Both the position numbers and the translations under genes were made by a program. A stretch of DNA of 64,000 bases from Bacteroidota bacterium (GTDB lineage Bacteria > Bacteroidota > Ignavibacteria > UBA10030 > UBA6906): assembly GCA_019637975.1 (NCBI GenBank), contig JAHBUR010000018.1:1-64000 (forward strand). The letters are read 5' to 3'. Positions 63,454 through 64,000 of this stretch are shown piece by piece. The notes below the pieces were generated by a model. It saw only the letters and a program-made list of their open reading frames with translations, searched no databases and was not told the origin of the DNA. Numbering within the stretch: position 1 is the first letter of the stretch; every line of letters starts with the position of its first letter.

Positions 63454-64000
63454 TGTAACCCCCGTGTTTATGTTGAAAAGAAATCCGTGTCGTTGGAACT
63501 GTGTGTGTATCTACCTCCGTCGGGAAGTCAGGTTATGGTTGTCATTGTCGTCCCCTCCCGCGAGTGTGTGTCGTATCTGCCTGTGAAACGTGCTGTGTGC
63601 TGTAGATCAACCTGATAGCCATATTTCTGCCAAAATATACGATAAGCAGCGTAAAGTTGTATATGCGTTGGCGCACCAATCGAAAAAACATACGCCGAAA
63701 GCCGTATCCGCTGAAAAGTTGCGAACCAGCCGCTTTTAAGAACTCAGAATGTCTGTTCGGGGGAAGAAACGTTGAGCGTTGTAACTTTGTCGTGAAGAGT
63801 AGTCGGGGGACTTCGGGATTGGTTGTGTACTCGCACAATATAATCGGTTATGACCGGGCGTTGTGATATGTGCGTCACAAGTTTCGGTATCGTGCAGAAG
63901 ATTTTTGTGGGGGCGGCACGCCGTGTGTGTGGACATAGGGGGATGACAAAGAAAACCACCAAGACACGAAGGCGCGAAGTGCGCTACTCAGATGTCGCCC
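63454..64000. other. Intergenic region of 547 nt at the window end
   Basis: It lies upstream of the minus-strand beta-helix gene, so it should contain that gene's promoter. A TATATT lies on the minus strand at 63634-63639 but no good -35 was found. Near the right end (from 63949) is AAAGAAAACCACCAAG, a variant of the stretch at 57711, followed by a GGCGCGAAG segment. No gene was recognised. Confidence 0.5.

Noticed and set aside
63657-63866. 69-codon frame near the right end
   Set aside because: No ribosome site, domain or neighbour support. It lies in a likely promoter region for the minus-strand gene.

Overview
The window is a bacterial chromosome segment of roughly even GC. It most likely comes from the Bacteroidota/Chlorobiota lineage, with an Ignavibacteria- or Kapabacteria-like member as the best guess. 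Five very large secreted proteins end in the C-terminal sorting domain of the type IX secretion system (T9SS), with the NYPNPFNPSTEI-type signature and a terminal Lys. There is also a LolCDE-type lipoprotein exporter, and several promoters share a TTGA-like -35 and a TATATT -10. The taxonomic call is inference from protein style; no rRNA is present.

Layout. 1-7808: the 3' part of a giant surface protein built from tandem Big_1 repeats, then a small secreted protein. 7938-13622: housekeeping genes proS, dnaE and trxA. 13717-16222: a four-gene operon (haem-binding lipoprotein, DsrE-like, DoxX, chromate transporter). 16306-19345: a DUF2339 membrane protein and a convergent pseudouridine synthase. 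19387-22090: a MarR-regulated redox or electrophile module (MarR, nitroreductase, YceI, two-domain extradiol/glyoxalase) with two identical 12-bp palindromes. 22180-30175: aspS, a split AtuA-like pair around a 52-aa basic protein, prfB with its programmed +1 frameshift, and the Lol transporter. 30201-30847: a candidate small RNA, a DUF3098-like protein, tRNA-Lys and tRNA-Leu. 30972-32464: an FN3-like protein, maf and a lone B12-binding subunit. 32601-37047 (minus): nfeD, slipin and a family B DNA polymerase. 37135-37697 (minus): a tRNA-Ser/GIY-YIG nuclease tandem with a broken second tRNA copy and a nuclease remnant. 37747-46806: a surface-polysaccharide operon (flippase, five glycosyltransferases, a methyltransferase and a multi-pass membrane protein). 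46803-57687: two tandem paralogous gingipain-fold (C25) T9SS proteins, the first overlapping the last glycan gene by 4 nt. 57892-63453 (minus): two more T9SS cargo proteins separated by a 960-nt palindrome-rich spacer.

How the genes may work together. The polysaccharide operon and the C25 proteins appear to be one transcriptional unit. Each C25 protein also carries a segment resembling ILEI/PANDER lectin domains. T9SS cargo is anchored to a surface glycan by a C25-type sortase in the systems studied, so a joint glycan-making and protein-attaching or processing locus is plausible. This is inference. The MarR block resembles quinone-detoxification regulons of other bacteria. The tRNA-Ser/GIY-YIG arrangement looks like a small mobile or duplicating unit. 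Long open frames lying antisense to these genes were treated as shadows.
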